Below are positions 44,794 to 56,109 of a stretch of 64,000 nt of DNA, in pieces. The stretch is from positions 25,276,322 through 25,340,321 of the forward strand of contig NC_134017.1 of the NCBI RefSeq assembly GCF_040712315.1, written 5' to 3'. Each line of letters starts with the position of its first letter. Positions within the stretch are counted from its first letter, which is position 1. Made by a program: the position numbers and the translations under genes. The notes beneath the pieces are model-generated. The model searched no databases and had not been told where the DNA came from. It saw only the letters and a list, made by a program, of their open reading frames with translations. The DNA comes from Castanea sativa. Lineage: Eukaryota; Streptophyta; Magnoliopsida; Fagales; Fagaceae.

Positions 44794-46140
44794 GAGCATC
44801 CACATTCATTATTTCAATTCTATCCTATTTTACCATCTCAAAAAGTCACTTTTTCAATTATATAATATCATTTTTCACTACACCCAACCTCCAAACTTCT
44901 ATTTTACCATTTTTCTCGTTAAAATAATATATTTACACATTAAAATATATATCCACCTTGCCACCACCACGCCACCGGCCAGCAACCACCACCACAACCA
45001 AACTCCACACCAACAACAACCATAAGAAACAACCACCAAGAGGAAAAGAAACACAAAAAATTGCCAAAAACCACCCCTACCGATCGAGAAAATTGCCAAA
45101 AAATTGTCTAGAAACACAATAAATTGCCAAAAACACACTAAGAGAAAAAACCACTTCAAACCCAGGAAAAACCCACCACGCTAACTCGCCGATCTCCACA
45201 AGCCACAGATCAGCAACCCCAAGCCACCAATTAGCAAACCCAAGCCACCGATCAGCAAACCCATGCCGCTGATTTGAAACCCAAACCGTCAAAACCCACG
45301 CCACCGATCTCCACAAGCCACCGATTTGAAACCCACGCCATCATCGATCAGCAAACCCACACCACCGATCTCCATAAGCCACTGATCTCCACAAGCCACC
45401 AATCAAAAACCCACACCACTGATCTCCACAAGCCACCAATTGGAAACCCACGCCATCACCGATCAACAAACCCACACTACCGATCTCCACAAGCCATTGA
45501 TCTCCACAAGCCATCGATCAGAAACCCACACCACCGACCTCCACAAGCCACTGATTTGAAACCCACGCCATCACCGATCAGATCACCCACACCACCGATC
45601 TCCAAAAGCCACTGATCTCTACAAGCCACCGATCAGAAACCCATGCCACCGATCTCCATAAGTCACTGATTTGAAACCCACGCTATCACCGATTAGCAAA
45701 CCCACGCCATCACCGATTAGCAAACCCACGCCACCGATTTCCACAAGCCACCGATTTGAAACCCACACCAACATCGATCAGCAAACGCCATCACTGCCAC
45801 GCCTTCGTCGGACCTTGCTTCGGCCAACAGCGAGTCAGAGAATGAGAGAGGGTTGATGAGAAAACAGGAAGAGTGAGTGGAGAAAGAAAGAAAGAAGACT
45901 TCTCAGCCCAAAGAAAAGAGAAAGAAAAGACAAAGGAGAGAGAGAGAGAAAGAATAAAAATGATTAAAAAATTTATACCATAGTGCTATAGTGCATTCTA
46001 CTTGTAGAATGATACTGTAGCAATATTGTAAAAAATTTTACAATTGCAAACTTTTACAACATTCGATGGAGCCTCTTTTTTGGCTGAAAATGGAAAAAAT
46101 GGCTTGGCCTTGGCATATACCATGATCAATGTGGATGCTC
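44794..46140. mobile_element. PIF/Harbinger-like non-autonomous element 2
   Basis: 1347 bp with ends GAGCATCCACATT / AATGTGGATGCTC and TAA on both sides (44791-44793, 46141-46143). Interior plan as in element 1: a long CCACC/CCGATC repeat region (45180-45790), a GA-rich tract and a subterminal CTATAGTGC..ACTGTAGC patch. An alternative reading with one extra base per end (AGAGCATCC...GGATGCTCT) gives a perfect 9-bp duplication AAGGTACTA, which would suit a MULE. The 3-bp reading is supported by elements 1 and 3. Confidence 0.75.
45180..45790 (+). repeat. CCACCGATCTCCACAAGCC minisatellite
   Basis: About 20-bp units of two kinds (CCACCGATCTCCACAAG and CGATCAGCAAACCCA) arranged in higher-order blocks of roughly 60 bp. 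The plus frame is open in places (HKPP.., RNPHH..) but the sequence is too repetitive to call a protein. Confidence 0.8.
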
Positions 46141-46143
46141 TAA

Positions 46144-48655
46144 GGTACTATGTGTCATATTTGGATTGACATATGGCAAATTTCAACAATTAATTTCTCA
46201 ATAATTGTTGAAATTTGAAAATTTTCTTTACAATTCAGAATAATTGTAAGTAAATAAGAACCAAATGATTATTTTTGAAAACTGATCATGTTAATATCTT
46301 TTCAAAGATATACTTAACATTTCATCTAATTATTTTAAGTTTGTTAAAAGAATCTTAAATTTCTAGAAATTGCATTTGACAATGCAAAAATTCACCGAGA
46401 TAACATCTTTAACTAATGAAGGATTAAAATATATTTAAGTTTCAGGATTTGCATTTCTTAATTTTAGATTGAATGTTTAAGGATTGTGTTCTTTGAAAAG
46501 ATATGGATAGAAGGTGGGCTTATTAAACTAAATATCTAATAATAAATATTCAAAGTAATTATTAAAATTGAATAGTTCATTATCTTTTTAGTAGATACAA
46601 AAAAAAAAAAAATAAATAAATAAATTCAAGCATAGTCTACAGCCCAAAGATGAGTTTTGTGTCTCTTCATTTATCTATAGTTACAATGTTTCATCTTCCA
46701 AATTTTCAGTTTTTCACAACCGTATTTCTCTCTCACTCACACATCAATCATTTTTTATTTAAGCTTTACAATATATCTACCAATGTACATTCTAGATACG
46801 ATCACCTCATTATTTACAACAAAAAAATTAGTTCAATACTATTTGTTCTCCACATTTTTCAATCAAGCTTTAGTTTTCACCATTTTGAGAAGACATCGAT
46901 TGTTTTTGTCAAAGATTTTTAAAGTTAAGTCGGCAATAGGATGACCATTGAGGTGAACAAAACGCACAGATAGAAATGAACTTTTTTTCCCCCTTTCTTT
47001 TTGGTATTCTTACATTTAGTCTATGTGAAGTGATTTTACTATTTTCCGTCCCAAATTTTTTAATGATATTGACTTTTTTTACTCTTAATTGACTTAGAAT
47101 TGGCAACACAATTTTAGTTAATTTGAGTTTTTTTGGTAAGTTTTTATTTTGAGTGGTTGATCATCTTTAAGGAAAATATCAAAAAAAGAAAAAATATAAT
47201 TTACTCTGGAGCATAATTATGCTATTAATGTTTTTATGTGTAGATACTTGAGGATCTTGTGATTAATTCTTTTTTGGAATTCCAATTATTCTTTTTTCTA
47301 GGCTTCTAGATTACTTTTTAGGGGTGCAAATGATAGCCTAGAGGTAAATACATTCTTTGTGGTGTCCCATATTTGTGGTTCAAACCCCACCATCCCCCCT
47401 CCACTACTATCTACCTATGAAAAAAAAAGGAAAGAATGTTAGTGTTTGTGTTAGTTTGAATAACATTCTATGTCCCATTATTTGATTAAATCTTTCATAT
47501 ATGCAATGCTTAATTCATATAACATTTTTGAATTAATCTTTTGTTCCCCCCCCTCCCCCTTTAAGTCTCTTTGTGATTTTGAAATTGCACAAATTTATTA
47601 CATAAAACCAAATTAAGCTTATGTTGTGGTAACAACAGAAACAATGCCGAAGGTGCCCCCACTTTTGACAAATTAAGCATTACACCACATAAACTTCTCA
47701 ATAGAGTTGATTTCTATGATGAAGTCATTGGTATTTGTAATGCAAGCCTTAATGGAAAGTGAACTTTTAAATTCCATAAGTATGTAAAACATATGGAACA
47801 GGAAAATGAATTTATTTGTACAAAGTTTCGAATAATAGTTTTTGAATAGTTTTGTATAACTACTCTATAATTGCCGTAGTTTAAATTTGTCAATGTCACC
47901 TTCATTTGGAAGAGAAACCATGAAAAAAGAAGAGCAAACTAATATAGTTGATAGTGATTAAAAATTCTTTGATTAATTCCTCTTGGTTGAATGTGTACAC
48001 TCCTTAATTATATAAAAAATATCTTAATATCACTAAGCTAAAGGTAGTATACTATTTAATCATTTTGCCAAATTTTTGTATTAAAGTTATAGATTCTATC
48101 TTCTAAAATACGTTTGTGTTGGATGATTTATATATCTATAATTGGTTATTCAAACTAAGAATTCTCCATCATATGTTACTCTCTAAAGATCTTATTGGCT
48201 ATATAGATGTTACTTTTGGATCAATGAGACAAGATCAACAAAACATGACTTTTATATAATTATATCTAGATGATACTGCAATGTTATGATGGATAGGTTG
48301 GTCTTATTTTACTATATAATCTAAGTAATTATATGATTTATGAATTTGAAGAGTTATATATTGCGGATTTATTCAAATGTTCATATGATGAAAAAAAAAT
48401 GTCTTTTAAATTTTATTTTATTTTATATTTTCACTTTATGATATATGATTTATTGATTATGAGAAAGAACAAAATGTTGATCTATGTTTAGGAGAAAAAT
48501 ATACCTATAAGAGTTGATTCGCATGTGTCTGTATAGTAATTAATAAAGTTTATATGGTTACAACTTAATCTAATAGTTCTCACACTATAAAATAAGAGAT
48601 AACTTTTTTTATTGCATTGTGTTTCATATTTTTACGCGCATCATGCAGGTCTGCG
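46144..48655. other. AT-rich intergenic sequence, no gene seen
   Basis: Contains the SINE at 47317-47433 and a short protein-like stretch near 47640-47765 (plus strand, LSITPHKLLNRVDFYDEVIG) that I cannot place. Confidence 0.4.
47317..47433 (+). mobile_element. SINE-like element
   Basis: A box TAGCCTAGAGGTAAA (47334-47348) and B box GGTTCAAACCCCAC (47378-47391), with an A tail at 47420-47429. Target duplication not found. Confidence 0.5.
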
Positions 48656-49364
48656 ACTAGTGCTTATAATAGCTAGCCCAATCAACTGTGTGTGTCTAAG
48701 ATTCACTATAGATTGTGTTGATGAATTGGAGGGAAAAAAAAATGAAATTGTTATGTGTTGTTGGGGTGAGCTGACATATATTAATATATATTTTTAATTA
48801 GTTTTCTAGAGACTAAATCGAAAAAAATCAATAAATGGAAGGGGTTTACCTTTTTTTTTTTGTGTGTCAAGAATAAGGTTTGGCCAACGATTTCTAATTT
48901 TTTACATTTACGTTTGGATTGAAAGTTTAAAGGAATTTTTTTAAAGCTTTTCTTATATCTTTTTATTAGATTTGAATTTTGATAAATTCACTGTTATATT
49001 ACATTTTCTTATTATATTTTTTATACTTATAAAATTTTTAGATAATTAAAGATCAATAACTATGTTATTAATCAAAAGTTTAAATTTTAAGTTTTGATGG
49101 TCTTAAATTATGCTCTTTAAAGTCATTGTCATCTCCATGTTGAAGAATAAAATCACAAAAGTTAGCTCCAACCGTCTCAAAAATGCAAAAAGTAATTTAG
49201 AGTTACTAAAGTTCCTCTCATGACCAAGCGAGCACTGTTCACTATCCACACCATTTTCTATTCTTAAAAAATTCCACAGCTGAACAAGAGCATATCCAAT
49301 AAGTTACTTAATGCCATTTTTGGAGAGTAAACACACAAAAATCACCCTCCAATAACCTTTCTAA

Positions 49365-50715
49365 GAGCATCTCCAATAGGCTCTCTAAAGCCTTATTTGG
49401 AGAGAAAACACAAACAAATCAAGCTCCAACAGTCTCTCCATCTTTTTATTTTATTTTATTTTTTATTTTTATTTTATAGATTTGCTACAGTAGCTCTCTT
49501 GAACTGGATAGCATTGTAGCAATTATTGTAACAACTCCAAACACATTTCACTCTTAAAATAATCACTGGTTGTATAAAATAATAATTTTTTCTCTCTCAT
49601 CCCTTTTCTCTTTCGTTCTTTACTCTCTCTTGCCTCTCTGTCTCAACGGTTACAAACTAAAACATACCACAATCAAAACAAAAACACAAAACCCAATCGA
49701 AAGATTTGAAACACAAAAACAATCTTTCTCATAAGCCTAATGAAATCGAAACAATAAAAGCAAAAAACCGCATTTTGTTGGCGGTAGGGAAGAGGACAAG
49801 CGGCTGTGGAGGCAGAGCAAATTGGTTGTGGAGAAAGACCCATTTGTACTGCATGAACTACTTGCTCATCACACTCCTCATCCTCATCCTCTTCCTCAAC
49901 CTCCTCTGGCACTCGATCTCCATGATCGTCTTCCTTGCCATCTTCGTCCCTTGGTCTCTCTCTCTCTCTCTCTCTCTCTTGCTGAAATCCTCTCATTGTT
50001 TGAGTCTTTGACTTTGGCTTTGAGATGAGATATTTTTTATTCTTTAACTTTTGGTATGTCGTGGAAAATTGGTTTGTAGTACCTGTGTGGGGGAAACAAT
50101 AGGTTGTAAAAAGTGGTGTGTACCTGTGTGGTGGAAAATTGGGTTAATGATAATTACAAAATTTTTATGATTAGATATATATTTTTTAAGGGATTCTATG
50201 TTCATAATATATCCTAAATAGTAGGTTGTTATTTGTTGTTATGAATAGGTAAAAAAATAATTTAAGTTGTGATTCAAATTAGAACCAATAACAACTTACC
50301 ATTTGTGATTTGTTATGAAAATGTTGTAGATGTAGAATTTTTTTTTTTAAAATCTTGTGAAAAAGTAGTGAATAATAATGAATAAATAAAAACTAACAAC
50401 TCATGGTTGTATTATTTGTTATCTCAAGTGCTTCAAGAGATCCATTGAAAAAAAAAAAAGAAGACCAACCACAATTTAAAATTTTTTACCCATTGAGAGT
50501 TAGAAAATATAGTTGGGAATAAATAAAGAAAGATTAAAAAAAGAATAAAGAAAGATTAAAGAATGAATGAATGAAGAAATAATATTTAAATGAGATAGAG
50601 AAAATATAGAGAGTCTGTTAGAAAGTGTATTTGAAAAAGTAAGTAGGTAAAAGGTAAATGTAACTGTTTACTTTCCAAATAGTATAAAAATTTGGAGAAT
50701 CTGCTGAAGATGCTC
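49365..50715. mobile_element. PIF/Harbinger-like non-autonomous element 3
   Basis: 1351 bp, ends GAGCATCTCCA / TGAAGATGCTC, flanked by TAA (49362-49364, 50716-50718). The intron copy at 59435-59455 (CAACCTCTCTAACTCTATT) is the empty site and confirms the 3-bp duplication. The interior has a GCTACAGTAGCTCTC motif, a CT-rich block and a short open stretch (49822-50028) rich in His/Pro/Leu. It is nested in an older relative whose left part is at 49285-49361. Confidence 0.85.
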
Positions 50716-50823
50716 TAACTCTATTTTTTTTAAGTTGTTATAGTAGCTCTATTGAAGAAGAGAGCACTATAGCAACTCCAAATATTTTTTTCTTAAAAAA
50801 ATCCCTTGGTTGATTAAAAGATG

Positions 50824-50825
<2 letters not shown>

Positions 50826-50919
<94 letters not shown>
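50826..50919. repeat. (TC)47 microsatellite
   Basis: Ninety-four uninterrupted bases. The corresponding tract in the intron copy (59572-59592) is much shorter. Confidence 0.95.
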
Positions 50920-50921
<2 letters not shown>

Positions 50922-51530
50922 AGAATAACCTTTGAATCCCCAAGAAGAACTCTCTAGAATCCATTGGAAAATAGAAAGAAAAAAAGTTTATTAAAACTTT
51001 AATTAAGTAAATCTTTATGTACAATAGAGTTCAACCACAAATACAAGGAAAAAAAAAATTACATTTGGACCAATAGGGGCTATGCCCCCTTGGCCCCTAC
51101 TTTATATATATAGGGCAAGATTTAGATACAGTACTTATATGCTATTTCTTAGGTTTTCCTTTTAACATTCTACCATATAGATTTTTTTATGACATAAAAG
51201 TGTATTTTTTTAATTAAGTAGTCACATGGCTGAATCATAAAAGGGGGAACTTAAGGAACAGTACCTAAGATACTGTACCTAAGTTTTGTCTATATATATA
51301 TATATTTGTAAAATTTTTATATAATATAGCTATTATTTGAAGTTAATTTTCAAAAATTACAGTTAATTTCATCTCAAAAATTAAATTGACCAAAGAAACA
51401 TAAAAAAAAAAAAAGTAAACTAGCCCATACCTATAACCGTCCTTTAAAAAGGAAGAAAATTTTAGTTGATTAATATGCCAACTCAAGTAGTGCTACCATA
51501 TTGAAGGCATTACCGATAACAGTTATCAAC

Positions 51531-51696
51531 TTGATCTAATTAGCTTAACTGGTAAAATTTTTAATGGTTGTATAAAAGATTTGGGGTTCAATACCCGCCT
51601 AAACCAAAAAACTGATTGATGTCTTGGTCTGATAATAAAGAGCTATTATCAAGAACAGATGCCATAAGTTGAAGTTTTCTAAAAAAAAAAGAAAAA
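51531..51696 (+). mobile_element. SINE in intron duplicate
   Basis: A box TTAGCTTAACTGGTAAAA, B box GGGGTTCAATACCCG, A tail at 51681-51696. Same family as the minus-strand SINE at 54452-54619. The other intron copy lacks it. Confidence 0.8.
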
Positions 51697-52739
51697 ACTC
51701 TATACAATATTACATCTAGACCCTCAATGCTACCCAATGAAATCAACTAGGTCCAAGGCTCTCTCTCTCTCTCTCATTAGTTCTGTACAAATAAATATTT
51801 AGATTAAACTTATTAATAATTATGCATCCTTAATTATAAAATTCTTAAACTTTATGGTTGGATAACATATTATTTCTTTTATATTTTCCAAGTTAATTTA
51901 CTAATTTTACCAATAATAATATTAGTAAAAGAAAAAAGAAAAAAAAAATCACAGGGCCATTTGTTTGTTGGTATCTTCGGTGAGGAAAACATAATATTGA
52001 ATAGTTTGGTAAAGTCTATAGAAAACACTATTTTTCGTGTACATTTTCTCAATAATATATTTTTCTCTCACTGCCTTAGTCATCAATTAATCTTCTTTTT
52101 TTGTTCTCAAGGATTTTCTTTAATATTTATTTTTTGTTTTTGGAATTAAATGCATGAAAACATAAGAATTACTTCACCCAAGTATAATAAAATATTTTTA
52201 GTATTAGTTAATATCGATGTACCATTTTAGAATATATGAATTACTTTGCTCACCTATGTGTTCTACTTTATACTATATCAATTTTAGTATATTACTTGTT
52301 TAACGAGGAGCAGGATATGATTAGGCTTGCCTCAACAAGATATTTTGAATCAATCCATCCAGGGAGAGAGAAAGCAAGCAACTTATTTGAATCAATCCAC
52401 TATATTTTCTCCATTCTGAGCCTTCCACCATCTTTACCAAAAGCTCGTTTCTTCAAGGTGCTTTTCTTCAACCGGCAATCCTGTAAAGCCAATCCTTCCT
52501 CTCCTGTTTTAACTTAGCATGAGCCTAGTTCCACCCTTCTCCTCATTTTTCACTATTACTGTGTCCACACTCGCTTCTCCTAAACCCCACTAGGCTGGCC
52601 CACTACTAAAACTTCTCTTCTCCATACTTGTTTCTTCCATCCCCACTTAACTTACTAGTTTACTTTCGAGTCTCAACAATGCATTTACAAGTAGTGTTTG
52701 AGAAGATGCAAAAACTTAAATTGAGACAGAAAATGGCGA

Positions 52740-52965
52740 ATCCAGTAGGTAAATTGAAAAATCTGCAGCTAGTAGAGGGCGTTAAAGCACTGATTGATAG
52801 AAGTTAGATTGTAAAGAGTTTTGTTTAGGTTCCTAGGGAAAGGAACTTTGTTGTTCATTGTCTCGCCAAGTGGGTTTTTGAGAATTTTGTGTTCTCACTT
52901 GTCAACTACCGTGAGATACGTGCTTTTGTAATGTTGTTTGTTTATTAATACATGCTTTTCCTTCC
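52740..52965 (+). pseudogene. RNase H (RVT_3) C-terminal scrap, copy 1
   Basis: Plus strand reads VPRERNFVVHCLAKWVFENF and a short tail, the last motif of the LINE-type RNase H domain (R.N..AH.LA). Earlier residues are interrupted by stops. The paralogue is 61690-61870. Confidence 0.5.
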
Positions 52966-53264
52966 AGCCAAAATAAAAAAAATGTCTCACGTGTGATAAG
53001 ACAGAAAATAGCAAAATATAGTTAGTAAACTATAATGAAGAGGGTGGTGTTTATACCTTGTCTTGATCACAGTGAGGATTTACGGTGGAAGCCGCCTAAT
53101 TATGGTCTTTACAAGATAAACTTTGATGGGACTTTATTCACTGATTAGGTTCGTGCAGATATAGGGGTGGTCATCAGAGATTGGGAGGTGCAGATCATTG
53201 CTGCTTTGAGTCAGAAAGTAAGGTATCTGGGTTCAGTTGATTTGGTGGAGACCTTAGTAGCATG

Positions 53265-53971
53265 AAGGGCTATCCACGGGTCGGACCGGGTCGGTTTTGG
53301 ACCCAACCCAGACCCGACTCACCAGTGTTGGGTGGAAGGTGGGGGGACCCGAAACCGATTGCTGGTGTTAATCGAGCGAGTCGGTTTTGGGTCATGTGAT
53401 GCTCGGGTTGGTTTGGTCAGTGGAGAGAGTCGCCGGATCCTGCAAACGTCGTCGGAATCTTCAAAACTTCGCCGGAATTTGCAAAAACTTCATTGAAATC
53501 AGCAAAAAAATCACTCTATTTGCATCGAAAATCACAAAAATCAGCTTAGGCCTCCTTGAATCTCGCGGGATCTCACCAAATATGGTCGAGATCTCGCCAA
53601 AATTAGCTTGGATCTCACCAAATATGGTTGAGATCTCGCTGAAATCAGCTTGGATCTCCTTGAATCTCGCTGAAATCAGCTTGGATCTCCTTGAATCTCG
53701 CCGGATCTCACCAAATATGGTTGTTATCTCGCTGGATCTCCTCGAATCTAAGGTTGATCTTGCCGGAGTTGGCTGGATTTGTATATATCATCGGCCGGGT
53801 TAGGTGGCTCGGGTTTTGGAGAAGAAAACCTGCCACTCAACCCGCTGAAGTCAGGTATTAGGCGCGAAAACCTGTCATCAACTGACGAGAGCGTCGGTTC
53901 GGGCTGAAATTGGGTGGGGATCGGGGTGGGTTCTTCGGGCCGACCAGTCTGAGTCGGCTCTAGACACCGTG
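53265..53971. mobile_element. 707-bp DNA element with 9-bp target duplication
   Basis: Sits inside the RNase H reading frame, flanked by AGTAGCATG at 53256-53264 and 53972-53980. Both ends carry GGGTCGG/CCGACC clusters and a GC-rich composition unlike the surroundings. The left end is GGGCTATCCACGGG; the inverted match at the right end (CTAGACACCGTG) is weak. The 9-bp duplication favours a MULE; an 8-bp (hAT) reading is possible. Confidence 0.75.
53568..53745 (+). repeat. GATCTC-based minisatellite inside the 707-bp element
   Basis: About eight 17-33 bp units such as GGATCTCACCAAATATGGT and GAGATCTCGCTGAAATCAGC. Gives an open but repetitive plus frame (ISPNMVEISP...); not a convincing protein. 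Confidence 0.8.
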
Positions 53972-54451
53972 AGTAGCATGTAGAGCAATTAGTTTTGCCA
54001 AGGGGCTCAGTATTCATCAAATGGTGGTTGAAGGAGATTCATTGCAGGTTATTCAGGCTATCAACAAGGCTAGACCAGTCTGGACTATGTATGGACATGT
54101 TATCGATGATATTAGATTTTTGTCTTCTACTGTTAGTTGTAGTTTTTTACATGTTAAGCGAAAGGGTAACAAATTAGCTCATGCCCTTGTTTGTAGAGCA
54201 GTTTTATCTGCAGATACTGATGTGTAGTTGGAAGATCTACCACGAGATTTGGATGATGTTTTTCAGTTTGATTTGCCGTAATAAAGTTTTCTTACCTTTT
54301 TCTCAAAACAATATACTCTCACACACACACACACACATTATTTTTTTTTTAGGAAAAGCTCATTGATATTCTAAGGCCTCTTTCTCATCCAAGGAAAACT
54401 TTACGGACTAAAAGATTTTTTATTTTATTTTTAGGAATGGACTTAGAGATT

Positions 54452-54619
54452 TTTATTTTTTATTTTATAGAGAGTTTCAACCTATGGCATTTACTCCTGA
54501 TGATATCTTTTAATCATCAGACCAAGAACCAATCAGTTTTTAGTGTAGGCGGGGATTGAACCCTAGATCTCTTATTAAACCATCAGAAACTTTACCAGTT
54601 GAGCTAATTGGAACTCACA
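54452..54619 (-). mobile_element. SINE, minus strand, 17-bp target duplication
   Basis: On the minus strand: A box TTAGCTCAACTGGTAAAG, B box GGGTTCAATCCCCG, T-rich left end. The flanks at 54435-54451 and 54620-54636 are GAATGRACTTAGAGATT with a single mismatch. Confidence 0.85.
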
Positions 54620-54829
54620 GAATGAACTTAGAGATTAGATTAGAAACTAAATTGAGATATTTGAAAATTTTAGGACTAAATTACCAAAATGCTAGTTTAC
54701 CCGTTTAAAAACCCTTGCCTATTTTGTCATCCTCTCTCTCTCTCTCTCTCTCTCTCTAAGTCACATCACAACAATATACTTTAACATTTAAATTTCTCTT
54801 GTTGCTTATTTTTTTTCTAATTGTTTGAA

Positions 54830-55128
54830 AAATCCATACAGGAAGATTAAAGTTTGAAAAAGTGCATACTTTAGCATTTATTTTTTTCAACCATTTGAAA
54901 AATCTGGAGAATTAAAGTTTGAAAAAGTTCATACTTTAGTATTTATTTTTTTCAACCATTTGAAAAATCTGGAGAATTAAAGTTTGAAAAAGTACATACT
55001 TAATCATTTATTTTTGAACAAAATTTAGGTACAAAATTGGTTGTAGCTTCTTTAGTATTTATTTTTTTCAACCATTTGAAAAATCTGGAGAATTAAAGTT
55101 TGAAAAAGTACATACTTAATCATTTTTT
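54830..55128 (+). repeat. ~76-bp tandem repeats (about four units)
   Basis: Units: TTTGAAAAATCTGGAGAATTAAAGTTTGAAAAAGT.CATACTT followed by TATTTTTTTCAACCA. A related unit recurs before each fold-back element (55545-55619) and after the second (56040-56100). Confidence 0.8.
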
Positions 55129-55130
55129 TT

Positions 55131-55519
55131 GAACAAAGTTTAGGTACAAAATTAATTGTAGCCTTAGGCTACAACCTTACTTAATATTTTTTTTATTAGA
55201 TTTGAATTTTGACAAATCCACTGTTGGATCATATTGTTCTTCTTATATTCTCTTTACTTGTAAAATTTCTAAAAAATAAAAAATTAATAGTATTGTCATC
55301 AATAAATTGTTTAAATTGCAGTTTAAAATTATGCATAAAATATAAGCTCATACATCATATAGTAAATAACATTTAATTGACACAAAAGTTGACATGTGTA
55401 TGAAGAGTGTAAAGAACATGCAATTCAACGGTTAGATTTTCAAAATATGTAGTAATGTTTATTTTATTGAGTAAGGTTGTAGCTTTATGCTACAATTAAT
55501 TTTGTAACTAAATTTTGTC
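55131..55519. mobile_element. Fold-back MITE copy 1
   Basis: Ends GAACAAAGTTTAGGTACAAA... / ...TTTTGTAACTAAATTTTGTC form ~40-bp imperfect inverted repeats. The interior contains GACATGTGTATGAAGAGTGTAAAGAA, shared with copy 2. No coding. Confidence 0.7.
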
Positions 55520-55619
55520 TTTTATTTTTCTCTTCTTGCTTATTTTTTTTTCAATTGTTTGAAAAATCTATACTGGAAAATTAAAGTTTGAAAAAGTACG
55601 TACTTAAGCATTTATTTTT

Positions 55620-56016
55620 GAACAAAGTTTAGTTACAGAATTGGTTGTAACCTAATGCTACAACGTTACTCAATATCTTTTTATTGTATGCAAATTTTGA
55701 CAAATTCACCATTCAATTACATTTTTTTCTTATATCTTTTATGGTTACAAAATTTCTAGAAAATTAAAGATCAATAGCTATGTCATTAATAAAATATTTA
55801 AATTGCATGTTTTTGTAATTGAAAATTATGTATAAAATATAATCTTATTAATCATATAGAAAATAATATTTGATTGGCATAAAATTTGACATGTGTATTA
55901 AGAGTGTAAAGAAAATGTAATCTAACGATTAGATTTTCAAAATATGTAGTAATGTTAATGATATCGAGTAAGGTTGTAATCTTAAGCTACAACCAATTTT
56001 GTAACTAAACTTGGTC
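55620..56016. mobile_element. Fold-back MITE copy 2
   Basis: Ends GAACAAAGTTTAGTTACAGA... / ...TTTTGTAACTAAACTTGGTC. About 80-85% identical to copy 1 by eye and in the same orientation, so a tandem duplication of element plus flank is likely. Confidence 0.7.
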
Positions 56017-56109
56017 TTTTATTTTTCTCTTATTGCTTTTTTTTTCCCAACCATTTGAAAAATCCATACTGGAAAATTAAAGTTTAAAAAAGTTTGTACT
56101 TTCCTTAGT

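Larger units (their letters stand above)
48659..53060. repeat. Exon-less duplicate of the MLP gene intron (copy 1)
   Basis: Aligns with 58518-61978, the intron of the MLP gene, from GCTTATAATAGCTAGCCC to GGGTGGTGTTTATACC. Copy 1 additionally contains PIF element 3 (49365-50715) and the SINE at 51531-51696; it lacks the MITE at 58676-58880 and the retroposed scrap at 60451-60545. Both ends fall inside the intron, so neither MLP exon was copied, or both were lost. Confidence 0.85.
53080..54285 (+). pseudogene. LINE-type RNase H domain split by a transposon
   Basis: The left part (53085-53255) reads WKPPNYGLYKINFDGTLFTD, stop, VRADIGVVIRDWE, SLVDLVET-like. The right part (53981-54226) reads SIHQMVVEGDSLQVIQAINK, YGHVIDDIRFLSS and KRKGNKLAHAL. 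The catalytic set D (NFDG), E (VET), D (EGDS) and the final H region (NKLAHAL) can be assigned across the two halves. Usual for the 3' end of plant L1 LINEs; a stand-alone RNase H pseudogene is also possible. Broken by a stop at 53146 and by the 707-bp insertion. Confidence 0.75.

Noticed and set aside
45274..45856. HKPP/RNPHH-repeat protein in element 2
   Set aside because: Simple-sequence artefact of ~20-bp units with frame changes between blocks; copies are not conserved as protein.
47640..47765. Possible exon LSITPHKLLNRVDFYDEVIG
   Set aside because: Protein-like but short, without splice sites or a recognised family; not enough for a feature.
49673..49996. Acidic minus-strand frame (EEVEEEDEDEEC)
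   Set aside because: Overlaps a plus-strand His/Pro/Leu stretch in element 3. Both arise from biased composition, and neither has a domain or relatives I can name.
50767..51024. Minus-strand Arg/Glu-repeat protein
   Set aside because: It is the translation of the (TC)47 microsatellite.
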